Positions 1-10,888 of a stretch of DNA of 64,000 nt are shown one piece after another; the stretch's first letter is position 1, and the number at the start of each line of letters is the position of its first letter. Origin of the DNA: Antedon mediterranea (taxonomy: Eukaryota > Echinodermata > Crinoidea > Comatulida > Antedonidae); NCBI RefSeq assembly GCF_964355755.1, contig NC_092678.1:4686922-4750921 (forward strand), given 5' to 3'. The notes under the pieces were generated by a model that ran no database searches, was not told where the DNA came from, and saw nothing but the letters and a program-made list of their open reading frames with translations. A program made the translations under genes and the position numbers.

Positions 1-800
1 TTCTTCCTTATTTGGAATGTGTTGGTCATTGATTATCATGTTTGAATTAGGTCAAGTTCTCTTGCCATTTTCTAACTCAGTAGACATCCTGTATCGCCTT
101 TAACAACATATAATTTAGCAACTCCTATCTTCTTGTTGCTTTTAGTGTGTGCTGTGAATGGAATAGTCGCCTGTGTACCATATGGATGGATTTTAGCTGA
201 GCTTTTCTGGAGCCTCGGTTGATATTTCATTGCCTTGTATGTGGTTTCATCTATTAAATTTACTGAGGCTTCCGTGTCTAGCACTGTCATTAGGTTGATA
301 TTTCTTCAATCTACATGCAAAGTGATGCCAATTGTTGGTAGACCATCTGTATCATTCATGCCAACTCTATTTTTATTTGTTTCGTTTGTCGACACGCACT
401 GGAAAAGTGGTTATTCTTTTCACACAATGTTCTTCCAAATGCTGGGCATAAGGTTTTCCCATTTTTATGTGGAATATTGCCTCCACAATTTCTGCATTTT
501 GTACCAGTCTCCTTCTTGTTTAGTCTAGTGTCACATTTGTGTCTCAGAATGCTTGGCGCTGTAATCTCCCTGACAGGCAACTTTGTATTATTTGGCTTTG
601 TATTTCATTATTGGTGTCACTAAATTCACACTATTTGGCTAATGCCCTGGTTGCGTATGTGTCAAGTTTTTCACCATGGTTCTGTTTAGCTTCTCTGAAT
701 CTAAATATTTCATACTGAATGTTTTTCTTTGGTTCAAAGTTCTCACTCAGTTTTTGTTTTACTGTCTGGTAATTGTCATCGTTATCTTTCATAGTGTCAT
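1..800 (-). pseudogene. Degenerate Ty3/Gypsy gag-protease fragment
   Basis: Read on the minus strand from about 800 downwards, the translation shows a Gypsy gag stretch (FRFREAKQNHGEKLDTYATR, near 640-720), then a CCHC-like zinc knuckle (CPAFGRTLCEKNNHFSSAC, 400-480), then a retropepsin-like segment (LDTEASVN, 260-290) with the downstream VVKGDTGCLLS motif. The order gag-knuckle-protease matches the intact Gypsy at 58-62 kb, whose protease has LVDTGASVN and VHGNTGNLLS at the same places. A stop interrupts gag near 635, the catalytic DTG reads DTE, and the pieces sit in different frames, so it is dead. It runs off the left edge of the window, so reverse transcriptase and integrase may lie outside. 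Confidence 0.8.
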
Positions 801-950
801 ACCGTAGATATCATGTACCTGCACTCCAGCATAGTGTAAGAGCAACGACAATTTTCTTTGAAATGCATTGATATTCATGGAGACTAGGCCAGTCTATATA
901 TTGGCCAGGTCTGTCGAAATAAAACATCAAGTAGCAACTGATGTAGCTTA
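801..950. other. Spacer, no recognisable feature
   Basis: AT-rich sequence between the Gypsy fragment and the first tRNA-like repeat unit. No reading frame with family similarity is seen. Confidence 0.4.
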
Positions 951-1190
951 GAAGAGGTTCGAATCCAACCGGGTACAGTTGTTTAAATTTATATATAAAT
1001 CGAGTCAATTACAATGTATAAAGTATCTTCGAAATTGCGGTGGTCCACCGAAATCCCAAGTGGCTCAGGTAGTTAAGACCTCTGCACTTGGATCTAAACC
1101 TTTGCCCGTTTAGAAGGGGTTCGAATCCAACCAGGTACATTTAAATTTATATATAAATTGAGTCAATTACAATGTATAAAGTACTTATAT
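951..1190 (+). repeat. Outlying tRNA-like satellite units (one partial, one full)
   Basis: A partial unit (B box GGTTCGAATCC at ~957) and one full unit starting at ~1051 match the 158-bp satellite at 2321-5760, including the tail with 'gagtcaattacaatgtataa'. They are more diverged than the main array. They are separated from it by unique sequence and a 21-bp minisatellite, which suggests that the original array was interrupted or that this is its decayed edge. Confidence 0.8.
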
Positions 1191-1555
1191 TATGTTGTTT
1201 GTTTTTAAAAAATAATGTATGATTGAGAGAAATCTTGGTACTCTTTTCACACTAAACTGGTGCTTTATACTTGAACACTTGTAATCAATCAGTTAAAGAA
1301 TTTAGCTTATTTTATTAAATATTGATATCAATAATAATCTTTATTGTCTTTCTTTCTTGGAAGAAGAATGGCCCAAATATCAATCTTTTAAAATTAAATT
1401 GTTATGCAAATGAGGATATATTGTTAACATCATCTAATAACACCAGTGAGTCGACAAATAAACGGTCGAAATTTGACCTTTTTTAAAAAAAAAACCCAAA
1501 TATAAATATAATAATAAATAAAATAAATAATATAAATAAAACCTGATAAGAGGTA
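1191..1555. other. AT-rich spacer
   Basis: No gene, repeat unit or RNA-like fold is recognised here. It separates the outlying satellite units from the 21-bp minisatellite. Confidence 0.4.
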
Positions 1556-2312
1556 GCGCACGTCCAATATCAGGTAGCTCACGTCCAATATCAGGTAGCT
1601 CACGTTCAATATCAGGTAGCGCACGTCCAATATCAGGTAGCACACGTCCAATATCAGGTAGCGCACGTCCAATATCAGGTAGCTCACGTCCAATATCAGG
1701 TAGCGCACGTCCAATATTAGGTAACGCACGTCCAATATCAGGTAGCTCACGTCCAATATCAGGTAGCGCACGTCCAATATAGGTAGCGCACGTCCAATAT
1801 CAGGTAGCTCACGTCCAATATCAGGTAGTGCACGTCCAATATCAGGTAGCTCACGTCCAATATCAGGTAGTGCACGTCCAATATCAGGTAGCTCACGTCC
1901 AATATCAGGTAGCGCACGTCCAATATCAGGTAGCTCACGTCCAATATCAGGTAGATAGCTCACGTCCAATATCAGGTAGTGTACGTCCAATATCAGGTAG
2001 CGCACATCCAATATCAGGTAGCTCACGTCCAATATCAGGTAGCTCACGTCCAATATCAGGTAGTGCACGGTCCAATATCAGGTAGCTCACGTCCAATATC
2101 AGGTAGCTCACGTCCAATATCAGGTAGCGCACGTCCAATATTAGGTAACGCACGTCCACCTGATATTGGATGTGTGCTACCTGATATTGGACGTGCGCTA
2201 CCTGATATTGGACGTGCGCTACCTGATATTGGACGTGCACTACCTGATATTGGACGTGAGCTACCTGATATTGGACGTCCGCTACCTGATATTGGACGTG
2301 TGCTACCTGATG
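1556..2312. repeat. 21-bp minisatellite with internal inversion
   Basis: About 28 head-to-tail copies of a 21-bp unit (core 'cacgtccaatatcaggtag') run from ~1556 to ~2155. The last seven copies (~2157-2312) are the reverse complement ('ctacctgatattggacgtg'). Units differ mainly at two positions (gcgca/gctca/gtgca). The unit length is a multiple of three and free of stops in several frames, so long spurious reading frames with 7-residue periodicity arise on both strands. The inverted right end could fold back on the left part as a long hairpin. Confidence 0.95.
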
Positions 2313-2320
2313 AAGTCAAG

Positions 2321-5300
2321 CGAAATCCCAAGTGGCTCAGGTGGTTAAGACCACTGCACTTGGATCTAAACCTTTGCCAGTTTAGAAGGGGTTCGAATCC
2401 AACCCGGTACATTTAAATTTATATATAAATTGAGTCAATTACAATGTATAAAGTATCTTAGAATTTGCGGCGATCCATCGAAATCCCAAGTGGCTTAGGT
2501 GGTTAAGACCACTGCACTTGGATCTAAACCTTTGCCAGTTTAGAAGGGGTTCGAATCAAACCCGGTACATTTAAATTTATATATAAATTGAGTCAATTAC
2601 AATGTATAAAATATCTTAGAATTTGCGGCGATCCATCGAAATCCAAAGTGGCTCAGGTGGTTAAGACCACTGCACTTGGATCTAAACCTTTGCCCGTTTA
2701 GAAGGGGTTCGAATCCAACCAGGTACATTAAAATTTATATATAAATTGAGTCAATTACAATGTATAAAGTATCTTAGAATTTGCGGCGATCCATCGAAAT
2801 CCAAAGTGGCTCAGGTGGTTAAGACCACTGCACTTGGATCTAAACCTTTGCCCGTTTAGAAGGGGTTCGAATCCAACCCGGTACATTTAAATTTATATAT
2901 AAATTGAGTCAATTACAATGTATAAAGTATCTTAGAATTTGCGGCGATCCATCGAAATCCCAAGTGGCTCAGGTGGTTCCACTGCACTAGGATCTAAACC
3001 TTTTTCCAGTTTAGAAGGGGTTCGAATCCAACCAGGTACATTTAAATTTATATATAAATTGAGTCGGGTAAACCATTGAGTCAATTACCATGTATAAAGT
3101 ATCTTAGAATTTGCGGCGATCCATCGAAATCCCAAGTGGCTCAGGTGGTTAAGGCCACTGCACTTGGATCTAAACCATTGCCGGTTTAGAAAGGGTTCGA
3201 ATCCAACCAGGTACATTTTTATTATATTGAATTGAGTCAATTACAATGTATAAAGTATCTTAGAATTTGCGGCGATCCATCGAAATCCAAAGTGGCTCAG
3301 GTGGTTAAGACCACTGCACTTGGATCTAAACTTTTGCCCGTTTAGAAGGGGTTCGAATCCAACCTGGTACATTTAAATTTATATTTAAATTGAGTCAATT
3401 ACAATGTATAAAGTATCTTAAAATTTGCGGCGATCCATCGAAATCCCAAGTGGCTCAGGTGGTTAAGACCACTGCACTTGGATCTAAACATTTGCCCGTT
3501 TAGAAGGGGTTCGAATCCAACAAGGTACATTTAAATTTATATATAAATTGAGTCAATTACAATGTATAAAGTATCTTAGAATTTGCGGCGATCCATCGAA
3601 ATCCAAAGTGGCTCAGGTGGTTAAGACCACTGCTCTAGGATCTAAACCTTTTCCAGTTTAGAAGGGGTTCGAATCCAACCAGGTACATTTAAATGTATAT
3701 ATAAATTGAGTCAATTACCATGTATAAAGTATCTTAGAATTTTGCGGCGATCCATCGAAATTCCAAGTGGCTCAGTTGGTTAAGGCCACTGCACTTGGAT
3801 CTAAACCATTGCCGGTTTAGAAAGGGTTCGAATCCAACCAGGTACATTTTTATTATATTGAATTGAGTCAATTACAATGTATAAAGTATCTTAGAATTTG
3901 CGGCGATCCATCGAAATCCAAAGTGGCTCAGGTGGTTAAGACCACCGCACTTGGATCTAAACTTTTGCCCGTTTAGAAGGGGTTCGAATCCAACCTGGTA
4001 CATTTAAATTTATATTTAAATTGAGTCAATTACAATGTATAAAGTATCTTAAAATTTGCGGCGATCCATCGAAATCTCAAGTGGCTCAGGTGGTTAAGAC
4101 CACTGCACTTGGATCTAAACCTTTGCCCGTTTAGAAGGGGTTCGAATCCAACCCGGTACATTTAAATTTATATATAAATTGAGTCAATTACAATGTATAA
4201 AGTATCTTAGAAGTTGCGGCGATCCATCGAAATCCAAAGTGGCTCAGGTGGTTAATACCACTGCACTTGGATCTAAACCTTTGCCAGTTTAGAAGGGGTT
4301 CGAATCCAACCCGGTACATTTAAATTTATATATAAATTGAGTCAATTACAATGTATAAAGTATCTTAGAATTTGCGGCGATCCATCGAAATCCCAAGCGG
4401 CTCAGGTGGTTAAGACCACTGCACTTGGATCTAAACCTTTGCCAGTTTAGAAGGGGTTCGAATCCAACCCGGTACATTTAAATTTATATATAAATTGAGT
4501 CAATTACAATGTATAAAGTATCTTAGAATTTGCGGCGATCCATCAAAATCCAAAGTGGCTCAGGTGGTTAAGACCACTGCACTTGAATCTAAACCTTTGT
4601 CAGTTTAGAAAGGGTTCGAATCCAACCCGGTACATTTAAATTTATATATAAATTGAGTCAATTACAATGTATAAAGTATCTTAGAATTTGCGGCGATCCA
4701 TCGAAATCCCAAGTGGCTCAGGTGGTTAAGACCACTGCACTTGGATCTAAACCATTGCCAGTTTAGAAAGGGTTCGAATCCAACCAGGTACATTTTTATT
4801 ATATTGAATTGAGTCAATTACAATGTATAAAGTATCTTAGAATTTGCGGCGATCCATCGAAATCCAAAGTGGCTCAGGTGGTTAAGACCACCGCACTTGG
4901 ATCTAAACTTTTGCCCGTTTAGAAGGGGTTCGAATCCAACCTGGTACATTTAAATTTATATTTAAATTGAGTCAATTACAATGTATAAAGTATCTTAAAA
5001 TTTGCGGCGATCCATCGAAATCCCAAGTGGCTCAGGTGGTTAAGACCACTGCACTTGGATCTAAACCTTTGCCCGTTTAGAAGGGGTTCGAATCCAACCC
5101 GGTACATTTAAATTTATATATAAATTGAGTCAATTACAATGTATAAAGTATCTTAGAAGTTGCGGCGATCCATCGAAATCCAAAGTGGCTCAGGTGGTTA
5201 ATACCACTGCACTTGGATCTAAACCTTTGCCAGTTTAGAAGGGGTTCGAATCCAACCCGGTACATTTAAATTTATATATAAATTGAGTCAATTACAATGT

Positions 5301-5765
5301 ATAAAGTATCTTAGAATTTGCGGCGATCCATCGAAATCCCAAGTGGCTCAGGTGGTTAAGACCACTGCACTTGGATCTAAACCTTTGCCAGTTTAGAAGG
5401 GGTTCGAATCCAACCCGGTACATTTAAATTTATATATAAATTGAGTCAATTACAATGTATAAAGTATCTTAGAATTTGCGGCGATCCATCAAAATCCAAA
5501 GTGGCTCAGGTGGTTAAGACCACTGCACTTGAATCTAAACCTTTGTCAGTTTAGAAAGGGTTCGAATCCAACCCGGTACATTTAAATTTATATATAAATT
5601 GAGTCAATTACAATGTATAAAGTATCTTAGAATTTGCGGCGATCCATCGAAATCCCAAGTGGCTCAGGTGGTTAAGACCACTGCACTTGGATGATCTAAA
5701 CCTTTGCCGGTTTAGAAAGGGTTCGAATCCAACCAGGTACATTTTTATTATATTGAATTGAATTC
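2321..5765 (+). repeat. 158-bp tRNA-like satellite, 22 tandem units
   Basis: Unit starts ('cgaaatcc') fall at 2321, 2479, 2637, 2795, 2953, 3125, 3281, 3439, 3597, 3756, 3912, 4070, 4228, 4386, 4544, 4702, 4858, 5016, 5174, 5332, 5490 and 5648. Each unit has an A-box-like TGGCTCAGGTGG, a hairpin tctaaac...gtttaga with an 8-nt loop (placed like a class II variable arm), and a canonical B box GGTTCGAATCC 50-60 bp downstream of the A box, so the body looks derived from a Leu/Ser-type tRNA. The anticodon arm does not pair convincingly. Units at 3125, 3756, 4702 and 5648 end in a T5 run instead of 'atttaaattt'. Blocks 3756-4701 and 4702-5647 are six-unit, 946-bp higher-order repeats sharing diagnostic variants. 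Confidence 0.93.
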
Positions 5766-5782
5766 AATTAAAAATATAAAAA

Positions 5783-5850
5783 TACTGGGGGTTGAACCAG
5801 CAACCCTTTAGTCGTTAGACTATGGCACTATCCGTTGTGCCACGCAAGTT
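5783..5850 (-). repeat. tRNA-like retroposon remnant
   Basis: On the minus strand the segment reads like a tRNA: A-box-like TGGCACAACGGATAG and B-box-like GGTTCAACCCC about 40 nt apart. Anticodon-stem pairing is poor, so it is a degenerate tRNA-derived SINE head or pseudo-tRNA rather than a working tRNA gene. Confidence 0.55.
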
Positions 5851-5931
5851 AACATATAAACTTTAAAAAAAAAAAATTAAGAACCTTTGTATTAATTAAA
5901 ATGTACAAAATATAAAGTATTTTAGAATCAT

Positions 5932-6040
5932 TAGTTGGTCATCAAATCCTCTAGTAGCTCGTTGGTGAGTACTAGTGTGATTGGATCTGAACATGTGTGC
6001 TTTGGCGAGAGTTCAAATACCACCGAGTTCATTTTTTTTA
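5932..6040 (+). repeat. Degenerate tRNA-like element
   Basis: A-box-like 'tagctcgttggtgag' and B-box-like 'gagttcaaataccacc' are separated by a segment containing 'ggatctgaac', resembling the neighbouring tRNA-like satellite in layout. It is too diverged to be a functional tRNA. Confidence 0.4.
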
Positions 6041-6081
6041 TATAAATTGAATTAAATTTGCAAACAATAAAAGGAGATAGT

Positions 6082-6155
6082 GTGGCATCACTGGGACTCG
6101 AACCAGTAACCCTCCAATCACTATACTGTAGCACTAACCGCTGCGCTACACACGT
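6082..6155 (-). repeat. tRNA-like retroposon remnant
   Basis: On the minus strand an A box (TAGCGCAGCGG) and a canonical B box (GGTTCGAGTCC) lie about 37 nt apart within a 74-nt tRNA-sized body. T-arm pairing is imperfect. Like the element at 5783-5850 it is followed on its 3' side (lower coordinates) by AT-rich sequence, as expected of a tRNA-derived SINE. Confidence 0.55.
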
Positions 6156-6195
6156 GAACATATAACTTTAAAAAAAAAAAAAATAAGAACCTTCG

Positions 6196-6335
6196 TCTTT
6201 CGATTGATGCTTATATAAGTTTATGGCGTACAAATTACCTTACACTTTCAGTAAGTTCCTAGGTAGCTCAGAGGGACAGACGTATGGCTGACGTGGTCGG
6301 TGGTTCGAGAGCTGTGCTGGACGAGACGGACTTGG
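6196..6335 (+). repeat. tRNA-derived SINE head (copy 1 of family at 12000)
   Basis: The segment contains 'gattgatgcttat', 'gtacaaatta' and 'cagtaagtt' followed by A-box-like 'taggtagctcagagg' and B-box-like 'ggtggttcgagag'. The same modules in the same order recur at 11999-12135, which defines a dispersed family. Here the element continues into a purine-rich minisatellite and then a foldback. Confidence 0.7.
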
Positions 6336-6565
6336 AGACGGACTTGGAGAGGGACCTGGAGATGCACTTGGAGATGGTTGGAATTGATTCGGACAGGCAA
6401 TCGGATACGGACAGGGAAACGGATAAGGACAGGCAATCGGATACGGACAGGCATCGAAAACGGACAGGGAAACAGATAAGGACAGGCAATCGGATACGGA
6501 CAGGCATCGGAGACACATCGAAACGGACAGGGAAACGGACAGGGAAACCGGATAGTGGTGGAAGA
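6336..6565 (+). repeat. Purine-rich minisatellite inside the SINE-like element
   Basis: Repeated 'ggacaggcaatcggatac' and 'ggacagggaaac' modules with a preceding 'gacggacttggagac' duplication. The copy of this element at ~12180 has a single 'ggacaggcgtcgaaacg', so the minisatellite appears to be an internal expansion of one short motif. The 115-codon Asp/Arg/Thr-rich frame over it is a by-product. Confidence 0.75.
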
Positions 6566-6632
6566 GAGTGGAAGAGAGTGGAAGAGAGTAGAGGAGAGAT
6601 GGGAGAAGATGAGGAGAAAATAATTTTATAAA

Positions 6633-6638
<6 letters not shown>

Positions 6639-6675
<37 letters not shown>

Positions 6676-6740
6676 CCATAGCGGGAATCGATCCCGCGAT
6701 CTCTAGATCCATAGGCGGTAGTTTAGCGCGTTAAGCCAAA
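6639..6740 (-). repeat. tRNA-like retroposon with 30+ nt poly(A) tail
   Basis: On the minus strand a tRNA-like body (A-box-like TGGCTTAACGCGC; perfect 5-bp T stem GCGGG/CCCGC around ATCGATT, 6684-6700) is followed immediately by a run of more than 30 A residues (the T run at 6639-6673). The body plus long poly(A) at its 3' end is the structure expected of a recently retroposed tRNA-derived element. The 5' acceptor half does not pair with the 3' half, so it is not a working tRNA. Confidence 0.65.
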
Positions 6741-6814
6741 AATCAACCTGAAAGAAAAAAAAAAAATTTTTTAAATGTTAAACCTTCGGTCAAAAATCAG
6801 AAATTTTTAAAAAA

Positions 6815-7075
6815 GTCGGTCCAAACCGCTAATTTTCCGTGTTTTACCATTTTATGTCGGTCCAGACCGCTAATATTCCATGTTTTACAAAAAAGAGATG
6901 GTAAAACATGGAATATTTACGGTTTGGACCGACATGTAAATGGTAAAACACGGAAAATAGGCGGTTTGGACTGACATGTTTTTAAAATGAGAAAATGGTA
7001 AAACACGGAATATTCACGGTTTGGAACGACATATAAATGGTAAAATACAGAAAATAAGCGGTTTAGCCTGACATA
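6815..7075. repeat. Foldback repeat plus tandem arm copy
   Basis: The left arm (6815-6888, 'gtcggtccaaaccgct...tgttttac') is the imperfect reverse complement of the right arm (6900-6976), with an ~11-nt loop. Each arm itself holds two copies of a ~40-bp motif ('ggtaaaacacggaaaat...cggtttggaccgacat'), and two more diverged copies follow to ~7075. The single motif 'atgtaaatggtaaaacgtgg' also ends the SINE-like copy at ~12240, so this is an amplified terminal module of that element. Confidence 0.8.
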
Positions 7076-7079
7076 TTTT

Positions 7080-7480
7080 CAAAAGTTTTGATTAATCAGG
7101 CAAAGACAACGATTTAGACTAACATTTCGACATTAATTTGTATTTAATTTTCAATTTAAATCAAAAAGTATTAAATATATGTATGTCAATTTGTCAATTT
7201 CAAATGGGACGGGGTAGGGCCAGAGTAATGGGGGAGGAGAAACATTATTATATGTATGTTAAATGTTAAATTAGTTAGTTTATTATATTCTACGTTTGAA
7301 ATTTAAATATATTTGAAAATGTGTATTTAAAATATATCATATCTTCTTTACCAATTTGTCAGTAGTTAATAAAGTCCTACAAAATAAAGTGCGACTTATA
7401 AATAAATTTACATAGGAAAAGCAAGCCACAATGACTAAACAATAATGATAAATATAGTTAGTTTTTGTAATTACTAGTGC
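7080..7480. other. AT-rich spacer
   Basis: Nothing recognisable in either strand: no reading frames with similarity, no clear repeats. Confidence 0.4.
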
Positions 7481-7483
7481 TTG

Positions 7484-10390
7484 TACCCAATGAAAGTACC
7501 AATTAAGCCTATGTAGCCTACCAGTAAAGTTGCCTGTACCCTATACAAAGTTATATTACGTGAACGAATTAAAAATAGGCACAATGTGGGCACAATGTCG
7601 CGATCAAAAGAGATAATAAATCAGTTTCCTGACCTACAAATTAAGCTAAATAAAGGGTCTGTATTAATAAAGTTGCTATAAAGTTGCGTATACGTGTACG
7701 AATTAATAATGGGGCCCTAATTATAATAGTTCATTCTTATATAGCACATAGGCCGAAGCAAGCTCTCAATGCGCTGCACATTATTACCCCAGTCAGTAGT
7801 AGACACGATCAGTACGGTAGTACCAAAGTTGCCTGTACTCAATTAAGATCCTGTACTAATAAAGTTGCTTGTACCCATTGAAGGTATCTGTACCAAAGCT
7901 TCTGTACTAATAAAGTTACCTGAACTCAATTAAGATCCTGTACCAAAGATCCTGTACTAATAAAGTTGCTTGTACCCAATGAAGGTACCTGTACCAAAGC
8001 TCCTGTACTAATAAAGTTACCTGAACTCAATTGAGATCCTGTACCAAAGATTCTGTACTAATAAAGTTGAGTGTACCCAACGAAGGTACCTGTACCAATA
8101 AAGCTACTGTACTAATAAAGTTGCTAAGTTGCTTGTACCCAACGAAGGTGCCTGTACCAAAGCTCATGTACCAATCAAGTTGAGTGTACCCTATGAGTAC
8201 CCTGTACAAATCCAACTGTATGATCACTACGTGTACGAATTACGGATGAAACCTGCAGTCCACCAATCAAGCTGTACTAAAAACGTTGCTTGTACCCAAT
8301 GAAGGTACCTGTACCAAGGCTCCTGTACTAATAAAGTTGCTTGTAACCAATGAAGGTACCTGTACCAAAGCTCATGTACTAATAAAGTTGCGTGTACCCA
8401 ATGAAGGTACCTGTACCAAAGCTCCTGTTGTACTATTAAAGTTGCGTGTACCCAATGAAGGTACCTGTACCAATAAAGCTCCTGTACTAACAAAGTTGCC
8501 TGTACTCAATTAAGATCCTGTACTAATAAAGTTGCTTGTACCCAATGGAGATACCTGTACCAAAGCTCATTTACTAAGAAAGTTGCCGAAACTCAATTAA
8601 GATCCTGTACTAATAAAGTTGCTTGTACTCAACGAAGGTACCTGTACCAAAGCTACTGTACTAATAAAGTTGCTAAGTTGCTTGTACCCAACGAAGGTGC
8701 CTGTACCAAAGCTCATGTACCAATCAAGTTGAGTGTAACCAATCAGTACCTATTCCAATGAAGCCCTGTACAAATCCAACTGTATGATCACTACGTGTAC
8801 GAATTACGGATGAAACCTGCAGTCCACCAATTAAGCTGTACTAAAAACGTTGCTTGTACCCAATGAAGGTACCTGTACCAAGGCTCCTGTACTAATAAAG
8901 TTGCTTGTACCCAATGAAGGTACCTGTACCGAAGCTCATGTACTAATAAAATTGCGTGTACCCAACGAAGGTACCTGTACCAAAGCTCCTGTTGTACTAT
9001 TAAAGTTGCGTGTACCCAATGAAGGTACCTGTACCAATAAAGCTCCTGTACTAACAAAGTTGCCTGTACTCAATTAAGATCCTGTACTAATAAAGTTGCT
9101 TGTACCCAATGGAGATACCTGTACCAAAGCTCCTTTACTAATAAAGTTGCCGAAACTCAATTAAGATCCTGTACTAATAAAGTTGCTTGTACTCAACGAA
9201 TGTACCTGTACCAAAGCTCCTGTACTAATAAAGTTGCGTGTACCCAATGAAGGTACCTGTACCAATAAAGCTCCTGTACTAATAAAGTTGCTTGTACCCA
9301 ACGAAGGTGCCTGTACAAAAGTTTCCTGTACTCAATTAAGCCCCTGTACTAATAAAGTTGCTTGTACCCATTGAAGGTACCTGTACCAAAGCTCCTGTAC
9401 TAATAAAGTTACCTGAACTCAATTAAGATCCTGTACCAAAGCTCCTGTACTAATAAAGTTACCTGAACTCAATTAAGATCCTGTACTAATAAAGTTGCTT
9501 GTACCCAATGGAGGTACCTGTACCAGAGCTCCTGTACTAATACAGTTGCTTGTACCCAATGGAGATACCTGTACTAAAGCTCCTTTACTAATAAAGTTGC
9601 CTAAACTCAATTAAGATCCTGTACTAATAAAGTTGCTTGTACTCAACGAATGTACCTGTACTAATAAAGTTGCGTGTACCAAATGAAGGTACCTGTACCA
9701 ATAAAGCTACTGTACTAATAAAGTTGCTTGTACCCAACGAAGGTGCCTGTACCAAAGCTCATGTACCAATCAAGTTGAGTGTACCCAATGAGTACCTATT
9801 CCAATGAAGCCCTGTACAAATCCAACTGTATGATCACTACGTGTACGAATTACGGATGAAACCTGCAGTCCACCAATTAAGCTGTACTAAAAACGTTGCT
9901 TGTACTCAACGAAGGTACCTGAGACCAAACGTTAATGATAATATCGTAATTAGTTGCTTGTACCCAATGAAGGTACCTGACTGTACCAAAGCTCCTGTAC
10001 TAATAAAGTTACTTGAACTCAATTGAGCTACCCGTACCAATTAAGCTCCTATATCAAATAAGCTGTACTAATAAAGATTGTACTAATAAAGTTGGTTGTA
10101 CCAAGTTAGCTCCTGTACTAATAAAGACAACGTTTACCAATTAAGCTACCTATATACCAATTAAGCTGTACTAATACCCGTAAAACTACGTGCACGAATT
10201 AATAATAGAGCCCTGTTTGCATGAAATTCACAATGCTAACCTCAATAATTATAATAATAATAATAATAGTTAAGTGCCTGTGCAGTACAAATAAAGTGGC
10301 TTAGGTGACCCGTACCAATTCAGTTCCCTCTACCCTACAATGTAATTAAGTTGCCTGCACGAATAAGTTAACTGTACCAATAAAAACCGT
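7484..10390 (+). repeat. 51-bp minisatellite (~2.9 kb) with higher-order landmarks
   Basis: The consensus unit combines 'ttgtacccaatgaaggtacc', 'tgtaccaaagctcctgtact' and 'aataaagttgc' (51 bp). Many units are truncated or carry 'actcaattaagatcctgtac' variants. A landmark block ('ctgtatgatcactacgtgtac...acctgcagtccacc') recurs at ~8216, ~8780 and ~9826, spaced 564 and 1046 bp, showing amplification of larger blocks. Edges are degenerate. Near 7725-7800 is a short unrelated-looking module ('atatagcacatagg...attattaccccagtc') that resembles one at 56455. The 17-codon periodic frames on both strands are artefacts of the unit length. Confidence 0.93.
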
Positions 10391-10888
10391 TTTGCATTAT
10401 AGAAATATGAAACTTTAAAAATTGATTGATTGATGAGATATAATTTAAATCCACACATTAAATCTACTCAAAAAACTTCTTAAATAAAGAAAGATTGCTA
10501 AAGAAGATGTTAGTCTAATTAAACAATGTTCAATCTCCAAATAAATCCGTATTAAGACCAATTTGTTTGACTATACCTATGTTACCCCAATATTAAGCTA
10601 TATCAACCACGTGCTTCCTATTGGGAGGAGTTGAGGCTAGTTTGACTCGATGGTAGGCCTATTCAACTACCGGGCTTTTATTAATAACATCTAAATCTAT
10701 ATTGTTTAAAACTATTGCTTACCTTTAAAACATCATTGTTTCACGTCCTGAGATTTTACGCTAGCAAACGTCTTTAAATTTCTGTTGTCGACGACGTGCA
10801 GAGCCAATATTATTCCATGTTTGTTGTTATTGTGTGCAGTGATGCATTGATATTTAAATGAACTATTCCCAGACGTGAAGCGGTAATC
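10391..10888. other. Spacer, no feature recognised
   Basis: Mixed-composition sequence before the LINE fragment; no further coding similarity upstream of 10889 could be read. Confidence 0.4.

Noticed and set aside
1430-2416. Repetitive frames reading ILDVRYL/PDIGREL/RPISGSA
   Set aside because: Products of the 21-bp minisatellite in several frames on both strands, not genes.
2321-5765. A cluster of functional tRNA genes
   Set aside because: A and B boxes are present but the anticodon arm does not pair and no unit makes a full cloverleaf. Treated as tRNA-derived satellite.
2321-5765. CRISPR array
   Set aside because: Whole 158-bp units repeat without unique spacers and the genome is eukaryotic.
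6240-6631. Asp/Arg/Thr-rich 115-codon frame and antisense Pro/Ser frames
   Set aside because: They lie over the purine-rich minisatellite expansion in a SINE-like element; no start context or domain.
8027-9374. Periodic frames such as VPNEGTCTKAPVLIKL and their antisense
   Set aside because: Explained by the 51-bp minisatellite.
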